Below are positions 34,471-45,400 of a stretch of DNA of 64,000 bases, piece by piece. The notes under the pieces were generated by a model. The model saw nothing but the letters and a program-made list of their open reading frames with translations, had not been told where the DNA came from and ran no database searches. Source of the DNA: Alphaproteobacteria bacterium. Lineage in GTDB: Bacteria > Pseudomonadota > Alphaproteobacteria > Micavibrionales > Micavibrionaceae. How positions within the stretch are numbered: the first letter of the stretch is position 1; each line of letters opens with the position of its first letter. The stretch is taken from assembly GCA_028289285.1 (NCBI GenBank), contig JANQRF010000002.1, forward strand, positions 1,178,001 to 1,242,000, in the 5' to 3' direction. Made by a program: the position numbers and the translations under genes.

Positions 34471-35619
34471 ATGATCATTGAGACGCAAAAAGAACTGGAA
34501 GAAACCTGCGCAAAACTGGCTGAAAACAGCTATCTGGCCATTGATACGGAGTTCTTACGCGACAAGACTTACTACCCCAAGCTCTGCCTGGTACAAATGG
34601 CTGGACCGGGCGTAGAACCGCATGCACTAGACCCTCTTGAAACAGACCTCGATTGGGAGCCTTTTTATGAGCTTATGGCCGATGCCAGCGTGATGAAGGT
34701 CTTCCACGCCGCCCGGCAGGATCTGGAAATTTTCTTTAATGAACAAGGCGTCCTGCCAACGCCGATTTTTGACACTCAAATTGCAGCTATGGTCTGCGGC
34801 TATGGTGACCAGGTAGCTTATAATGCATTGGTCCGGGACCTGACCGGACATGCTCTTGAAAAAAATGCGCAATTCACGGACTGGTCACGCCGCCCGCTAT
34901 CCGATAAACAAATGACCTATGCATTAAATGACGTTGTGTATTTGCGTGAAGTCTATGAAAAAATAAATGCACAGCTTGAAAGCCAGAGCCGGACCCATTG
35001 GGTGTTCGAGGAAACAGCAATCCTGACCGACCCGGGCCTGTATCAAAATAATCCGGACACAGCCTGGGAGCGCATTAAAATCAGATCTGATAAACCTGAA
35101 ATTTTTGCGATTTTAAAAGAACTTGCTGCCTGGCGCGAACGTGAAGCGCAGCGCCGTAACGTCCCGCGCGGACGTGTTTTAAAAGATGATGCACTGGCCG
35201 ATATCGCGCTGTATAAGGCAAAATCGCCAGATAGTTTAAAGCGCATCCGTTCCCTGCCAAAAGACTGGACGAAGAATGATAAAGCCAAAATGCTGATCTC
35301 GCTTGTGCAAAACGCGCGGCAAAGTGATCCAAAAAGCTGGCCGGTGCGCAAACGCCCTGACCCGCTGCCAAGGCAGCTTCAGCCAGCACTTGAAATGCTG
35401 AAAATGCTTTTAAAGATCAACGCAACGCAAGCACATGTCGCCCCAAAAATCATTGCCAGCGCAGATGATCTGGACCGATTTGTACGCGGCGAAAATCTGG
35501 ATACCCTCCCTTTCCTTAAAGGCTGGCGCTATGAACTTTTTGGCAAAGATGCCCAGGATATGCTGGATGGAAAAATAAGTTTAAAACTCGAAAATAAAGA
35601 AATCATACTAACAAGATGA
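34471..35619 (+). CDS. rnd: Ribonuclease D
   Basis: A 3'-5' exoribonuclease that trims tRNA precursors. The 382 residues have the DEDD exonuclease domain with D25 and E27 in AIDTEFLRDKTYYPKL, the second Asp in FHAARQDLEIFF, and the Tyr/Asp pair in TYALNDVVYLREVY. An HRDC domain follows (about 210-290) with a C-terminal helical domain. It overlaps the next gene by four bases (ATGA). The 79-base gap to the divergent aspS holds both promoters. Confidence 0.96.
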   Translation: MIIETQKELEETCAKLAENSYLAIDTEFLRDKTYYPKLCLVQMAGPGVEPHALDPLETDLDWEPFYELMADASVMKVFHAARQDLEIFFNEQGVLPTPIFDTQIAAMVCGYGDQVAYNALVRDLTGHALEKNAQFTDWSRRPLSDKQMTYALNDVVYLREVYEKINAQLESQSRTHWVFEETAILTDPGLYQNNPDTAWERIKIRSDKPEIFAILKELAAWREREAQRRNVPRGRVLKDDALADIALYKAKSPDSLKRIRSLPKDWTKNDKAKMLISLVQNARQSDPKSWPVRKRPDPLPRQLQPALEMLKMLLKINATQAHVAPKIIASADDLDRFVRGENLDTLPFLKGWRYELFGKDAQDMLDGKISLKLENKEIILTR

Positions 35620-36875
35620 CAGACACAAAATCGCTTTTGCTGAAAGGCTATGACGCCGCCGTGCAGGCGGCCTTGCCTGATAATACTCTGCCCGCACTTC
35701 TGCCGGAACCGCCCAAAGGCAAAACCTATGTGATCGGCGCAGGCAAAGCGGCAGCGAAAATGGCAATGCTGTTTGAACAACATTATAAAGGCGCATTTGA
35801 AGGCATGGTCATTACACGCAAAGGGCAGGCTCTGCCGGCCGAGAAAATTAAAATATTCGAAGCCGCGCACCCGGTGCCCGATGAAAACGGGCCACGCGCC
35901 GCCAGAGAGATTTTAGAGTTTGCGCGCAAAGCCACACAGGATGATCTGGTCATTTGTCTGCTATCTGGCGGCGGATCGGCTTTATTGTCTTTACCGCTTG
36001 ATCATATTGCGTTTGAAACCTATCAAAGCCTGAACAAACAGCTTTTAGGATGCGGCGCGCCGATACAACATATCAATGCCGTGCGTAAACATCTTACCCA
36101 GTGTTTCGGCGGGCAGATCGCGCTTGCTGCTGCACCTGCAAAAATCATCACGCTGTCCATTTCAGATGTCGCCGGGGACGATCCGTCTGTCATTGCCTCC
36201 GGCCCGACGGTTGGCGACCCGTCAACCCAGAGCGATGCACTGGATGTGATCAGACAGTACGATCTGAAAACCGATGAGTCTGTGATCGAAACTTTGCAAA
36301 ATAAAGACTATGAAACGCCAAAGCCGGATGACCCGGTTTTTAAAAACAGTGAATATGTTCTGATCGCCACGCCCCAAAAATCGCTTGAGGCAGGCGCAGC
36401 AGCTTTGGAAAAAGAAGGTATTCAAACGCATATTCTCACCAGCGAGCTTGAAGGTGATACAAATGAAGCCGCGGCTTTTCATTGCGCGATTATCAAACAA
36501 ATTCTCCAATATGGCGAGCCTTTCAACGCCCCGTGCGCTCTTATTTCAGGTGGAGAGACGACCGTTAAGCTCAGTGGGAATGGACAGGGCGGGCCGAACA
36601 CACAGATGATGCTGCAAACAGCAATCCTTTTAGAGAATAATCCGCATGTGAGCGCTCTTGCATGCGATACAGACGGCATTGACGGGATCATGGATAATGC
36701 CGGCGCCTATATTGATTCCAGCACCCTCACTCGAGCAATGAAAAACGGATTAGATCCAAAAGCCTGTTTAGAAAATAATGATTCCTATAATTTTTTTGAA
36801 CCACTTGGAGACTTAATTGTCCCCGGCCCCACCCACACAAATGTGAATGATTTCCGGGTTTTCCTAATCAAATGA
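35616..36875 (+). CDS. Glycerate 2-kinase, MOFRL/GckA family
   Basis: Phosphorylates D-glycerate to 2-phosphoglycerate, linking tartrate, glyoxylate or serine-cycle carbon to glycolysis. The 419 residues include the N-terminal DUF4147 nucleotide-binding domain (VIGAGKAAAKMA, CLLSGGGSALLSLP, SISDVAGDDPSVIASGPTV) and the C-terminal MOFRL domain (ALISGGETTV, ACDTDGIDGIMDNAGA). The overlap with rnd suggests co-transcription, without an obvious shared role. Hydroxypyruvate reductase was an older name for some members of this family. Confidence 0.92.
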   Translation: MTDTKSLLLKGYDAAVQAALPDNTLPALLPEPPKGKTYVIGAGKAAAKMAMLFEQHYKGAFEGMVITRKGQALPAEKIKIFEAAHPVPDENGPRAAREILEFARKATQDDLVICLLSGGGSALLSLPLDHIAFETYQSLNKQLLGCGAPIQHINAVRKHLTQCFGGQIALAAAPAKIITLSISDVAGDDPSVIASGPTVGDPSTQSDALDVIRQYDLKTDESVIETLQNKDYETPKPDDPVFKNSEYVLIATPQKSLEAGAAALEKEGIQTHILTSELEGDTNEAAAFHCAIIKQILQYGEPFNAPCALISGGETTVKLSGNGQGGPNTQMMLQTAILLENNPHVSALACDTDGIDGIMDNAGAYIDSSTLTRAMKNGLDPKACLENNDSYNFFEPLGDLIVPGPTHTNVNDFRVFLIK

Positions 36876-36883
36876 GTGTATAG

Positions 36884-37918
36884 ATGACAAAACAAAATAT
36901 CATTGTCACAGGAGGTGCAGGTTATATCGGCGCACATGTCTGTAAAGCTCTGGCGGCGCAGGGCTATATGCCCGTTACAGTAGATAATCTCTCAAATGGT
37001 CATGCGCAGGCCGCACAATGGGGCCCGCTGGAACAAGCAGATATTCTGGACACAGAAAAGCTTATAAGTTTTTTTAAACAATATGAACCGGTTGCCGTTA
37101 TTCACCTGGCAGCACTTATTGAAGTCGGTGAGTCTGTTAAAAATCCGGCCTCCTATGAGCAAGTGAATGTACAAGGCACGCAAAGCCTTTTACAGGCCAT
37201 GCAAGAAACGGGTATGGATAAAATTGTTTTTTCCTCTACGGCAGCCGTCTACGGACAGCCAGACAGCAATATTCCCATTACTGAGGATACACCTTTACAG
37301 CCTGTCAATCCGTACGGGGAAACAAAATTAAAAGCAGAACAAGCAATTCAGGATGCAGATATGCGTTTCGTTTCTTTGCGGTATTTCAATGCAAGCGGTG
37401 CGGATGACCACGCACAGATCGGTGAAATGCACAGGCCGGAAACGCATTTGATCCCGCTAACACTTCAGGCTGCGCTTGGCCTGCGGGATAGTATTTCTAT
37501 TTTCGGCACGGATTACGACACACCTGACGGCACCTGCATTCGTGACTATGTGCATGTTGATGATCTAGCGGATGCGCATATCAAAGCGCTAGAGCATCTT
37601 TTAGACGGTAAGCAAAATCTAACTTGCAATCTGGGCAGCGGCAAAGGCTATAGCGTGCGCGAAGTCGTGGAGACCGTGCGCACAATAAGCGGATGTAAAA
37701 GTTTAAAGACTATTGAAGATAGACGCCGCACTGGAGATCCGTCTTTTCTTGTTGCCGATATTCAAAAGGCAAAAACCGTTTTGAGCTGGGTGCCTGAAAA
37801 AACACTCGAAGATATGGTGCGCTCTGCGCATGACTGGCATAATTCAGGAATCTATAAAAATTTTTGGATAACTCAAAGAAGCAGCCCGGGTTTTTTCTTA
37901 CAAAATCTGCCCCAGTAA
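36884..37918 (+). CDS. galE: UDP-glucose 4-epimerase
   Basis: Interconverts UDP-glucose and UDP-galactose for lipopolysaccharide and exopolysaccharide precursors. The 344 residues carry the NAD loop GGAGYIGAHV (10-19), SSTAAVYG, catalytic Y144 and K148 in NPYGETKLK, and RYFNASGAD. The C-terminus extends past the usual end for about 15 residues (TQRSSPGFFLQNLPQ) and overlaps the converging hdaA gene by 21 bases. It starts eight bases after the glycerate kinase, so it likely belongs to the same transcript. Confidence 0.95.
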   Translation: MTKQNIIVTGGAGYIGAHVCKALAAQGYMPVTVDNLSNGHAQAAQWGPLEQADILDTEKLISFFKQYEPVAVIHLAALIEVGESVKNPASYEQVNVQGTQSLLQAMQETGMDKIVFSSTAAVYGQPDSNIPITEDTPLQPVNPYGETKLKAEQAIQDADMRFVSLRYFNASGADDHAQIGEMHRPETHLIPLTLQAALGLRDSISIFGTDYDTPDGTCIRDYVHVDDLADAHIKALEHLLDGKQNLTCNLGSGKGYSVREVVETVRTISGCKSLKTIEDRRRTGDPSFLVADIQKAKTVLSWVPEKTLEDMVRSAHDWHNSGIYKNFWITQRSSPGFFLQNLPQ

Positions 37919-38572
37919 GTGCACGGAAAGCTTCTTGTGATTTTCAAGCGCAAGCGAATCCGCCTTTTCAACAATTTCACGGACCGCTTCGAAAGAACGC
38001 TCCATGCGCGGAAGGATATAGGCAATCACATCCGGCCCGACGCGTAATTGCCGATCATTGAAGAGCTTCACCAAAATCGCAGACAAAATCTGATCGTCCG
38101 GTTCGCGGATCGCTACGGCAGGCGCAGCGCGTAAGCGTGATGCCAGATCCGGAATGGTAAAAGCGCGGTGGACGGGTGCTTGCGTCATGGTTAAAAGCAG
38201 GCTGCGTTCTTCTTCTTTTAAAATATTATAAAGATGAAAAAGCGTTTTCTCACAGGCGACATCGCCAATCGCCGCATCGGCATCATCGCAATAGAGATGT
38301 TTCGCCTGGTTGGCAATTTCATCTGCATTCTTTGTTTTAAGATCAGAAAGATCAATCGGCTCTGCCTTGGCCATTTCCCGCCAGACAGCCACAAGATGGC
38401 TTTTCCCGCAGGCTACAGGCCCGTAAATCGTGAGCACGGGGGCGGGCCAGTCCGGCCAGAGATCCAGCCAGGCAACCGCATCCTGATTGCTGGGCGCAAT
38501 CATGAAATCAGCGCGGCCAAGGGCAGTCCGGTGCCCGAGATCCAGAAGATATTGCTGCGCGGCTTCGCCCAT
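37898..38572 (-). CDS. hdaA: DnaA-related inactivator HdaA
   Basis: A 224-residue AAA+ protein related to DnaA domain III without its DNA-binding domain. With the DNA clamp it stimulates ATP hydrolysis by DnaA and so limits re-initiation. Walker A is YGPVACGKSHL, and the Walker B region is HLYCDDADAAIGD. The short leader QQYLLDLGHRTALGRADFMIAP includes a QYLLDL-like clamp-binding element. It is translationally coupled to the upstream permease gene (TAATG). The three-gene order with the AI-2E family protein and DUF2066 gene is common in alphaproteobacteria. Confidence 0.93.
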   Translation of the reverse strand: MGEAAQQYLLDLGHRTALGRADFMIAPSNQDAVAWLDLWPDWPAPVLTIYGPVACGKSHLVAVWREMAKAEPIDLSDLKTKNADEIANQAKHLYCDDADAAIGDVACEKTLFHLYNILKEEERSLLLTMTQAPVHRAFTIPDLASRLRAAPAVAIREPDDQILSAILVKLFNDRQLRVGPDVIAYILPRMERSFEAVREIVEKADSLALENHKKLSVHLLGQIL

Positions 38573-39717
38573 TATTTTTTCGCTTTCTTTTTCGCCGATG
38601 TTTTTTGAGGTGCTTTTTGAGGCGTCTTTTTAACTTTTTTCTTCGGGTTGTGTTTTTGCTTTTTCTTATAAAGCGGGCTGGCTTTATATTGCAAAATTAC
38701 AAAGCTAGCGAGCACACCAATCACGGCTGCCACAGGCACGGCCAGAAGCATACCCAAAATACCAAACAAGCTTCCGCCCGCCATCAATGCAAATAAAATC
38801 CACAAAGGATGCATTCCAACAGAATTGCCGATCAGCTTTGGCGTAAGGATATTACCTTCGATGATCTGTCCAACAATAAAGATCGCAGCGATAATACCGA
38901 CAAAACTGAGCTCCCCCGTCTGAAACCAGGCGACAATGACACTGACCAAAAGGCCGAGCGTTGATCCGACCATTGGAATAATCGACAGCAGACCTGCACT
39001 TAGACCAATGAGAAAACCGTAATTCAACCCGGCAATAGATAAGGCCAGCGCATAGAGAATACCAAGCACAACGGCGACACTGATCTGCCCGCGGACAAAG
39101 CCGGATATTTTCTGATCGATTTGTTTTAAAAGATCGCGGATCACTTTTTCCTGCTCCTTGGGGTAAAGCCCTTCGGTCCAGCGGATAATAGCCGGCCAGT
39201 CTTTCATCATAAAGAAAGCAACCAAAGGCGTTAAGACCAGTGTTGTCAGAAAACCTGCAATCGCCTGCCCGCCGCTTAAAAGCCCGTTCACAACACCGCC
39301 GCTGGCAGCAAAGATTTTTCCAGCATTATCCTGCAAGGATGTTTTAATATTCTCAATATAATCTTCCCCCATATAGGCCTGCGCCATTTCAAGATAGGGG
39401 ATGAGCCAAAGCATAATCTGATCGGCATAAGACGGCGCCTGTTCAATAAGGTCTTTGGCTTCACGCACGGCGGGCGGCAAAAGCAAGGTCAGGCCAATTC
39501 CAACCAGCACAAAAAACAAGAGCAGGATAATCGCGACCGCCACGCCGCGTATGAACCCTGCATCGGAAAGGCGTACGACAAGCGGATTTAAAAGATAGGC
39601 AATTGCCAAACCCAAAACAAAAGGTGTGAGAACTGATTTAAAAATCAGAATAAAAACGATAAAAAGCGCAGCCGCTGCGCTCCAGAAAAAAAGTTTTTGA
39701 TTAAGCGTGACAGACAT
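38572..39717 (-). CDS. AI-2E/PerM family membrane protein
   Basis: A 381-residue polytopic protein with about eight helices in the UPF0118/AI-2E exporter-like layout: two N-terminal helices, a periplasmic stretch, then six helices, with PMVGSTLGLLVSVIVAW and HPLWILFALMAGGSLFGILGM. The C-terminal 35 residues are almost all Lys, Pro and Ala. Real substrates are unclear for most of the family; some members are Na+/H+ antiporters. It sits between the DUF2066 gene and hdaA in one operon. Confidence 0.9.
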   Translation of the reverse strand: MSVTLNQKLFFWSAAAALFIVFILIFKSVLTPFVLGLAIAYLLNPLVVRLSDAGFIRGVAVAIILLLFFVLVGIGLTLLLPPAVREAKDLIEQAPSYADQIMLWLIPYLEMAQAYMGEDYIENIKTSLQDNAGKIFAASGGVVNGLLSGGQAIAGFLTTLVLTPLVAFFMMKDWPAIIRWTEGLYPKEQEKVIRDLLKQIDQKISGFVRGQISVAVVLGILYALALSIAGLNYGFLIGLSAGLLSIIPMVGSTLGLLVSVIVAWFQTGELSFVGIIAAIFIVGQIIEGNILTPKLIGNSVGMHPLWILFALMAGGSLFGILGMLLAVPVAAVIGVLASFVILQYKASPLYKKKQKHNPKKKVKKTPQKAPQKTSAKKKAKK

Positions 39718-39726
39718 ATTTCACTC

Positions 39727-41034
39727 CTAACGGTAATAAGGACTTGGGGCGCTGCTTTCTTGTCCTGGGGCTTTTGAAAACTCAAACAAAGCAGGCGCAT
39801 CGGGAATAATCCGGCCGAGCGTATCTGTCGGCTTCACCGCGCGCACGGCCACACCCGATAGCGCCATAACCTGTGAGAGGCGCTGCGGATCACCTGCAAA
39901 AGAAAGCTCAATTTCAGCTATGCGCGGCTGCAGGCCTTTGACCGTGACAGATTGCGTACCGGATGCTTTTTCAAGCGCTTTTTTCAGCTCCACCCACTCA
40001 CGCGCATTTTCAAACACGGCCCGCCCGCGATAACTGACCAGCGCCCCTAAAGGCGGCATTGTCCGATTATCAGTTTGGGAAGCCGGTTGGCCCGCCCGCG
40101 CAATATTTGGCGGCGCAGGTTGAGGTGCACCAAGAAGATCTGCTGCAACATTACGAACCACCCGTGAGAAAAAAGCCCGGTCAGATTCGGATAGCTCTTT
40201 TTTAAAATGCACTGTGCGCATAAAGGCCGGACCTGTGAGATTTGCGCTATAGCTGTTTACTTCAAGTCCCATTTGCGTCGGCGTGCCGCCGCGCTCAGCG
40301 GCAATAAGAATAACGGCCCGCTCCGCCCCGTAACGACGCATCATGCCTGTCAGAAAATCATAATTATAGGTCAACGCCTGATCGTTACGAATTTGCCCGA
40401 CATCCAGCGCATCGCCCATTGGAATAATCAGGCTTGGTGAAATTTGTGTGCCGTGCCAGGCCGCCATCCATCTGTTACGCTGCTCATCCCAAATGGTTGT
40501 GCCGCCGATCGTTTGATAAAAAGGCAGGACAAGTGTTTTGGAAAGATTGTGCTGCGTCGGCACAGAAGACCCGTCCGGCGTGTAAACTGCATCATAGGCA
40601 AAAGCCGTATCCTGCATGCCGTCCGCCCCCATGACATTAAAATGCCGGTCGGCGGCGCGGGGACGGAACCGCACGGTGAATGTGCCTTTATAGCGCACGG
40701 AAGAAAGCTGTTCGTTGGTGACTTCAAAATCCTGCACGATAGACCCTGCCGTGAGCGGGTCGGGATCGGCCCGGCTTTCAGCGCCATCCGGGCCTAAAAG
40801 CCGTCCGGCCAGAATTTTATAAGCCTCGATCTGCGCTTCATCGAGCGCCTGCGTGCGGGCTTTGACGGCATTTTCAGCCGTGACATCGACTTCCACGCCT
40901 TCGACCGTATAGACATCTTCATAGGTTTCTTCGGCCAAAGCGGCAGGCGCTGCCGACAAAAGACAACCCATTGCCAAAAAAGAATAAAAAACTGTACGGA
41001 TGCGCCCGAAATGCTTATAAAATGCAAACGTCAT
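39727..41034 (-). CDS. DUF2066 domain exported protein
   Basis: A 435-residue protein with a signal peptide ending near AAPAALAEE. The first mature domain (YTVEGVEVDVTAENAVKAR, then QALDEAQIEAYKIL) is characteristic of DUF2066, whose function is unknown. The rest is alpha/beta and ends in a short Ser/Pro tail. It lies first in the minus-strand operon with the AI-2E family protein and hdaA, and divergent to purM across 62 bases. I can only say it is periplasmic or envelope-associated. Confidence 0.85.
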   Translation of the reverse strand: MTFAFYKHFGRIRTVFYSFLAMGCLLSAAPAALAEETYEDVYTVEGVEVDVTAENAVKARTQALDEAQIEAYKILAGRLLGPDGAESRADPDPLTAGSIVQDFEVTNEQLSSVRYKGTFTVRFRPRAADRHFNVMGADGMQDTAFAYDAVYTPDGSSVPTQHNLSKTLVLPFYQTIGGTTIWDEQRNRWMAAWHGTQISPSLIIPMGDALDVGQIRNDQALTYNYDFLTGMMRRYGAERAVILIAAERGGTPTQMGLEVNSYSANLTGPAFMRTVHFKKELSESDRAFFSRVVRNVAADLLGAPQPAPPNIARAGQPASQTDNRTMPPLGALVSYRGRAVFENAREWVELKKALEKASGTQSVTVKGLQPRIAEIELSFAGDPQRLSQVMALSGVAVRAVKPTDTLGRIIPDAPALFEFSKAPGQESSAPSPYYR

Positions 41035-41096
41035 AACAACCTAATTATTCTGTCAGATTATGACAGTTTTATAACGCGAATAGGGCGAAATCACAA

Positions 41097-42167
41097 ATGA
41101 AACAAAACGCCTATAAAGAGGCCGGTGTGGATATAGAGGCCGGCGCCGCGCTGGTCGAGCGTATCAAACCCGCCATTGCAAAGACCAAAAGACCCGGCGT
41201 GATGGGGGGAATTGGCGGATTCGGCGCCTTTTTTGATGTGAAGGAAGCCGGATATGAAGACCCGGTCCTTGTTTCCGCCACGGACGGCGTGGGCACCAAA
41301 CTCAAAATCGCAATTGATACCGGAAAGCATGACACGGTCGGCATCGATCTTGTCGCAATGTGCGTGAATGATTTGATCGTGCAGGGCGCAGAACCCCTTT
41401 TCTTTCTCGATTATTTTGCTTCCGGCAAGCTGGATGTTGATACGGCGGCGCAGGTTGTGGAAGGAATCGCGCAAGGATGTGCAGAGTCCGGCTGCGCACT
41501 GATCGGCGGAGAAACAGCCGAGATGCCCGGCATGTATGCAGATGGAGAATATGATCTGGCCGGCTTTTGCGTCGGCGCCGTGGAACGCGATCAAATGCTA
41601 ACAGGCGAGAGTATTGAGGCCGGAGACACTGTTCTGGGTCTTGCCTCCAGCGGCCTGCACTCCAACGGCTATTCGCTTGTGCGCAAGATTATGAGCTCAA
41701 CGCAAGGCTATAGCTATGACAGCCCTGCACCGTTTTCAAAAGATGGGAAAACATTTGCAGATGTCTTTTTAACCCCGACACGGCTTTATGTGCGCAGTGT
41801 TTTATCCGTCCTGAAAGAAAACAGTTCTCTTATCAAAGGGCTTGCCAATATTACCGGCGGCGGGCTGATTGAAAATATTCCGCGGATTTTACCCAAAGGT
41901 CTGGGCGTAGCTTTGGACGCCCAAAACTGGCCCCTGCCCGGACAGTTTAAATGGCTGCGCGAAGCAGGCGATCTCGACCCGGTAGATATGGCCCGTACGC
42001 TTAATTGCGGGATCGGGATGACCGTGATCTGCACTGCTGAAAATAAAGAGGCTTTGATTGAACAGCTTCAAAAAAGCGGTGAAACGGTTTTTGAAATCGG
42101 TCACGTTATTGAAGAGTCATCGCAAAGCGTACAAATTGAGCACACACAAGACGCCTGGCTGTCTTGA
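41097..42167 (+). CDS. purM: Phosphoribosylformylglycinamidine cyclo-ligase
   Basis: AIR synthetase, fifth step of purine synthesis, closing the imidazole ring with ATP. The 356 residues show the PurM signatures: [50 protein letters not shown] and [13 protein letters not shown]. purN usually follows in alphaproteobacteria; here a small oxidase subunit gene comes next and purN is not in the window. Confidence 0.97.
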   Translation: MKQNAYKEAGVDIEAGAALVERIKPAIAKTKRPGVMGGIGGFGAFFDVKEAGYEDPVLVSATDGVGTKLKIAIDTGKHDTVGIDLVAMCVNDLIVQGAEPLFFLDYFASGKLDVDTAAQVVEGIAQGCAESGCALIGGETAEMPGMYADGEYDLAGFCVGAVERDQMLTGESIEAGDTVLGLASSGLHSNGYSLVRKIMSSTQGYSYDSPAPFSKDGKTFADVFLTPTRLYVRSVLSVLKENSSLIKGLANITGGGLIENIPRILPKGLGVALDAQNWPLPGQFKWLREAGDLDPVDMARTLNCGIGMTVICTAENKEALIEQLQKSGETVFEIGHVIEESSQSVQIEHTQDAWLS

Positions 42168-42221
42168 AAAAATCTTAAAATATGATTCAATAGACAGGCA
42201 AAAATAAAAAAGGATCTCGCC

Positions 42222-42365
42222 ATGGCTGACCACGCCCCCCGCACCCCGGAACCGGAAGAATTAAGCCGCGCCGAAGATATGTGGCACGGTTTTACCCATA
42301 TCAGCAAATTTGTTGTGATTGGCACGGGTGTCATTTTAACCCTTATGGCTTTGTTTTTACTCTAA
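42222..42365 (+). CDS. aa3-type cytochrome c oxidase subunit IV
   Basis: A 47-residue protein. The N-terminus is polar (MADHAPRTPEPEELSRAEDM), then WHGFTHISKF and a single membrane helix of about 18 residues. This matches the small bacterial aa3-type oxidase subunit IV family, found in alphaproteobacterial respiratory oxidases and usually encoded away from the main cta operon. AAGGA lies eight bases upstream of the ATG. It is an accessory subunit without cofactors. Confidence 0.82.
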   Translation: MADHAPRTPEPEELSRAEDMWHGFTHISKFVVIGTGVILTLMALFLL

Positions 42366-42439
42366 AAAACCAATTATTTTCCGTAATTTAAAACCCACGA
42401 TCTTCATCATTTCGTAACCAGTTTTCCGCAAGATAGAGG

Positions 42440-45400
42440 ATGGAGAGTTCTCTTTCACGCATTTCAGCTGGATTTAAGTCTCGCATGGGAAAAAAGGGCA
42501 TAGTTTCTAAGAGGTATTCACGGGCTATCCGCCTTTTCGGCGGAAGCATTTTTCTGCTGGCGCTGATTATTTTCAGTGCCCTGCCCGCGCAGGCTCAAAC
42601 CATAATAGACCAGACAGCGCCCGCCCTTGACCAGGACGATTTTCAAAATCTGTTTGAAGCCGGCAGGGGCCGCTTCACAGAAGATCAAAACCTCCCGGTG
42701 AATGCGCAAGGCAGTCCGCTTGAGACAAAATACATCGCCCTTGTAATGAATGAGCAGGACCAGTCCCATATTTTAGGGCCCTATTTTTACGTCGTACCTG
42801 ATCCGAATAATAAATATGGCGTTGAAGATGTAATTCGCCAAGCGCGTGATTTTTCCCTGAACCGCCGCAACACGCGCGATATTGTTAATTTAGGCTATCA
42901 CGGCACGCCCACATGGCTGGTTTTCAGAGCGCTTAACAACCACACCAGTCAGAACTGGATGATGGGTTTTGGGAATACGTTTGAAGGCCGGTACGGCTTT
43001 GCAAATTCTGTTCAGGTCTACACCTATCCGGTTCAAGCAAACCAAAACAATACGGTTGATTTTGAGAAAATTCGCGCTGCAAACTTTACTAAAACCGGCC
43101 ACTTTGCCCTGAATCTTCAAAGCGAGCGTGAAACGCTAGTGCTTGTCTCTATAAGGCCTCTGGAAGGCGTTCCTCTCACGCTCAATCCTGTTTTAGTGAC
43201 ACAGACATTTTTACTAGAACAAAATGCACCTGTCTTAACGCCTTTATCCTGGCTGATGATTTTTGTGTCGGGCATGGTTTTCTTCTGCCTGTCTTTGTCA
43301 CTTTCAAAACGCTCAACGATGTACCTGCCTTTTGCAGCTTATTACATTCTGCTTGGTATGATCTTGCTCTGGAACAATGCAAACATTACAGGCATCGGCC
43401 ATTTTCAAGGGAATGTCTTGCCGTTTCTGACAGGCCTTCTGGCCATATGCTCGCTTGGATTGACCAAAATCTTTTTGAATATAAAGCAATACGATTATAC
43501 GGAGAGGTACTTTATCAATGGCCTTGGCCTTGTCATTTTTGGATGTGCGATGATTGCACTCATTCCTGTGCCAATGCCCCCGGTCATTCGTACAATTCTT
43601 TTCTATGGCCCGACCATTTTGACCTTTATAGGTTTGCCGCTTTTATGTTTTGCGCAAGCGCAAGGCGGCAAAAACGAAGCTGCCCCACTCATCTGGGCCT
43701 GGCTGTTTGTTCTCGCCGGATTGATCATTTCAGGCTCTGCCCTCAGCGGCAATCTGACCCTTACAGATATTACCTTGAACGGGTTCTGGATTATGCTCGC
43801 CCCGCAGGCGGTCTTTTTCATCTTTGCTATGCTAAAAAAAATCAATCTGGAAGAAGACCAGATGTTTGAAGAAAAAGCGCAAGCTAATAAAGAAACGCTT
43901 TCACTCGTGCGGCTGCGCCACACAAAAGAATCCGCTGAGCAGGCCAGGCTTCTCAAAGTGATTGAAAAAGAGCGTCAGCTTTTGGCTCAATTGCGGGAAC
44001 GTGAAGCAAAGCGCACGGAAGAAATGCGTAAAGCCAAGGATGTGGCCGATGAAGCCAACCGCGCCAAAAGCGCTTTCCTGGCTGTTGTATCGCACGAAGT
44101 TCGTACACCTATGACTGGCATTATGGGCATGGTCCGCTTGCTCCTTGATAGCCAGATTAACAAACAGCAAAAAGAATATATCCAGACTATTCAGGAATCC
44201 GGTGATGCGATGCTGACCCTGCTCAATGATATTCTAGACTTTGAAAAGATTGAACGCGGACGCATGGAAATTGAACAAATCTCCTTCGACCTCTCACGTA
44301 TGATTCAGGGAATTTCTACGCTTATGTCTGGCCATGCAGCGCTTAAAAACATTACACTTGAAACACAGATTGATGAGAACGTGCCGTCTTTTGTCATTGG
44401 TGATCCAAACAGGCTGCGTCAGATTCTTTTGAACCTCACCGGGAATGCCATCAAATTCACCTCTGAAGGTAGCGTCAGAATCCGTGTCAGCGCGGAAAAA
44501 ACAGATGGGGGACTATATAATATCCGCTTTGCCGTCAAAGATAGCGGTATTGGCATTTCTCCAGAAGGCATGAAAAACCTGTTCACACCGTTCGCGCAAG
44601 CCAATACAAGCATTACCCGCAAATATGGCGGAACGGGGCTAGGTCTTGCTATTTGTAAAGGCCTTATCCAGGCTATGGGCAGTGAAATTAAAGTTTCCAG
44701 CAAAGAAGATCAGGGTAGCGTCTTTCACTTTACCTTGAAAATGTTAAGCGGTGATCAGGAAGCGCAAATTCCGGAAATCTTAAAACCGGACCTTACTCTT
44801 GAAGATGATACACCTGAACCGGAAGAAGTGCAGAAAATAGACAGCGCAGAAACGTCAACTGAAGAAGATCATGCACTTGATCCAGTACGAAGAATAGAAG
44901 AGCTCGAGAAAACACCCCGTATTCTTGTCGTGGATGATAATGAAGTAAATATCAGGGTTATTCTCGGTTTCCTTGAAAAAATAGACTGTGAAACCAGTTC
45001 TATGCTAGACGCTCAAACACTCATCGAACAACTCTCAGAAGCTACGCAGGCTCCTTATGATCTTATCTTAATGGATATCCAGCTTCCAAAATTAAAAGGT
45101 GATGAGGCCGCCCGGAAAATCCGCAAGATGGAAGACCCAGTGATTGCCGGCACACCGATTATTGCCTTGAGCGCAAATACTTCAGAAGAAGACCAGCTAT
45201 CTTATTTTGAAGCAGGCATTACGGCTTTTGTGCCCAAACCGATTGACCCGGATACGCTACTGACAAAAATCGCAGATGTTCTGATGGGGATTGTTGATAA
45301 ACAAAAAACAGTACAAACCTCTCAAACCGGCACAGAAGAAAAGGTGCCTGCCAACAGAAACCTGACAGATCCACCGTTAGAAACGTTCGATAATCTGGAT

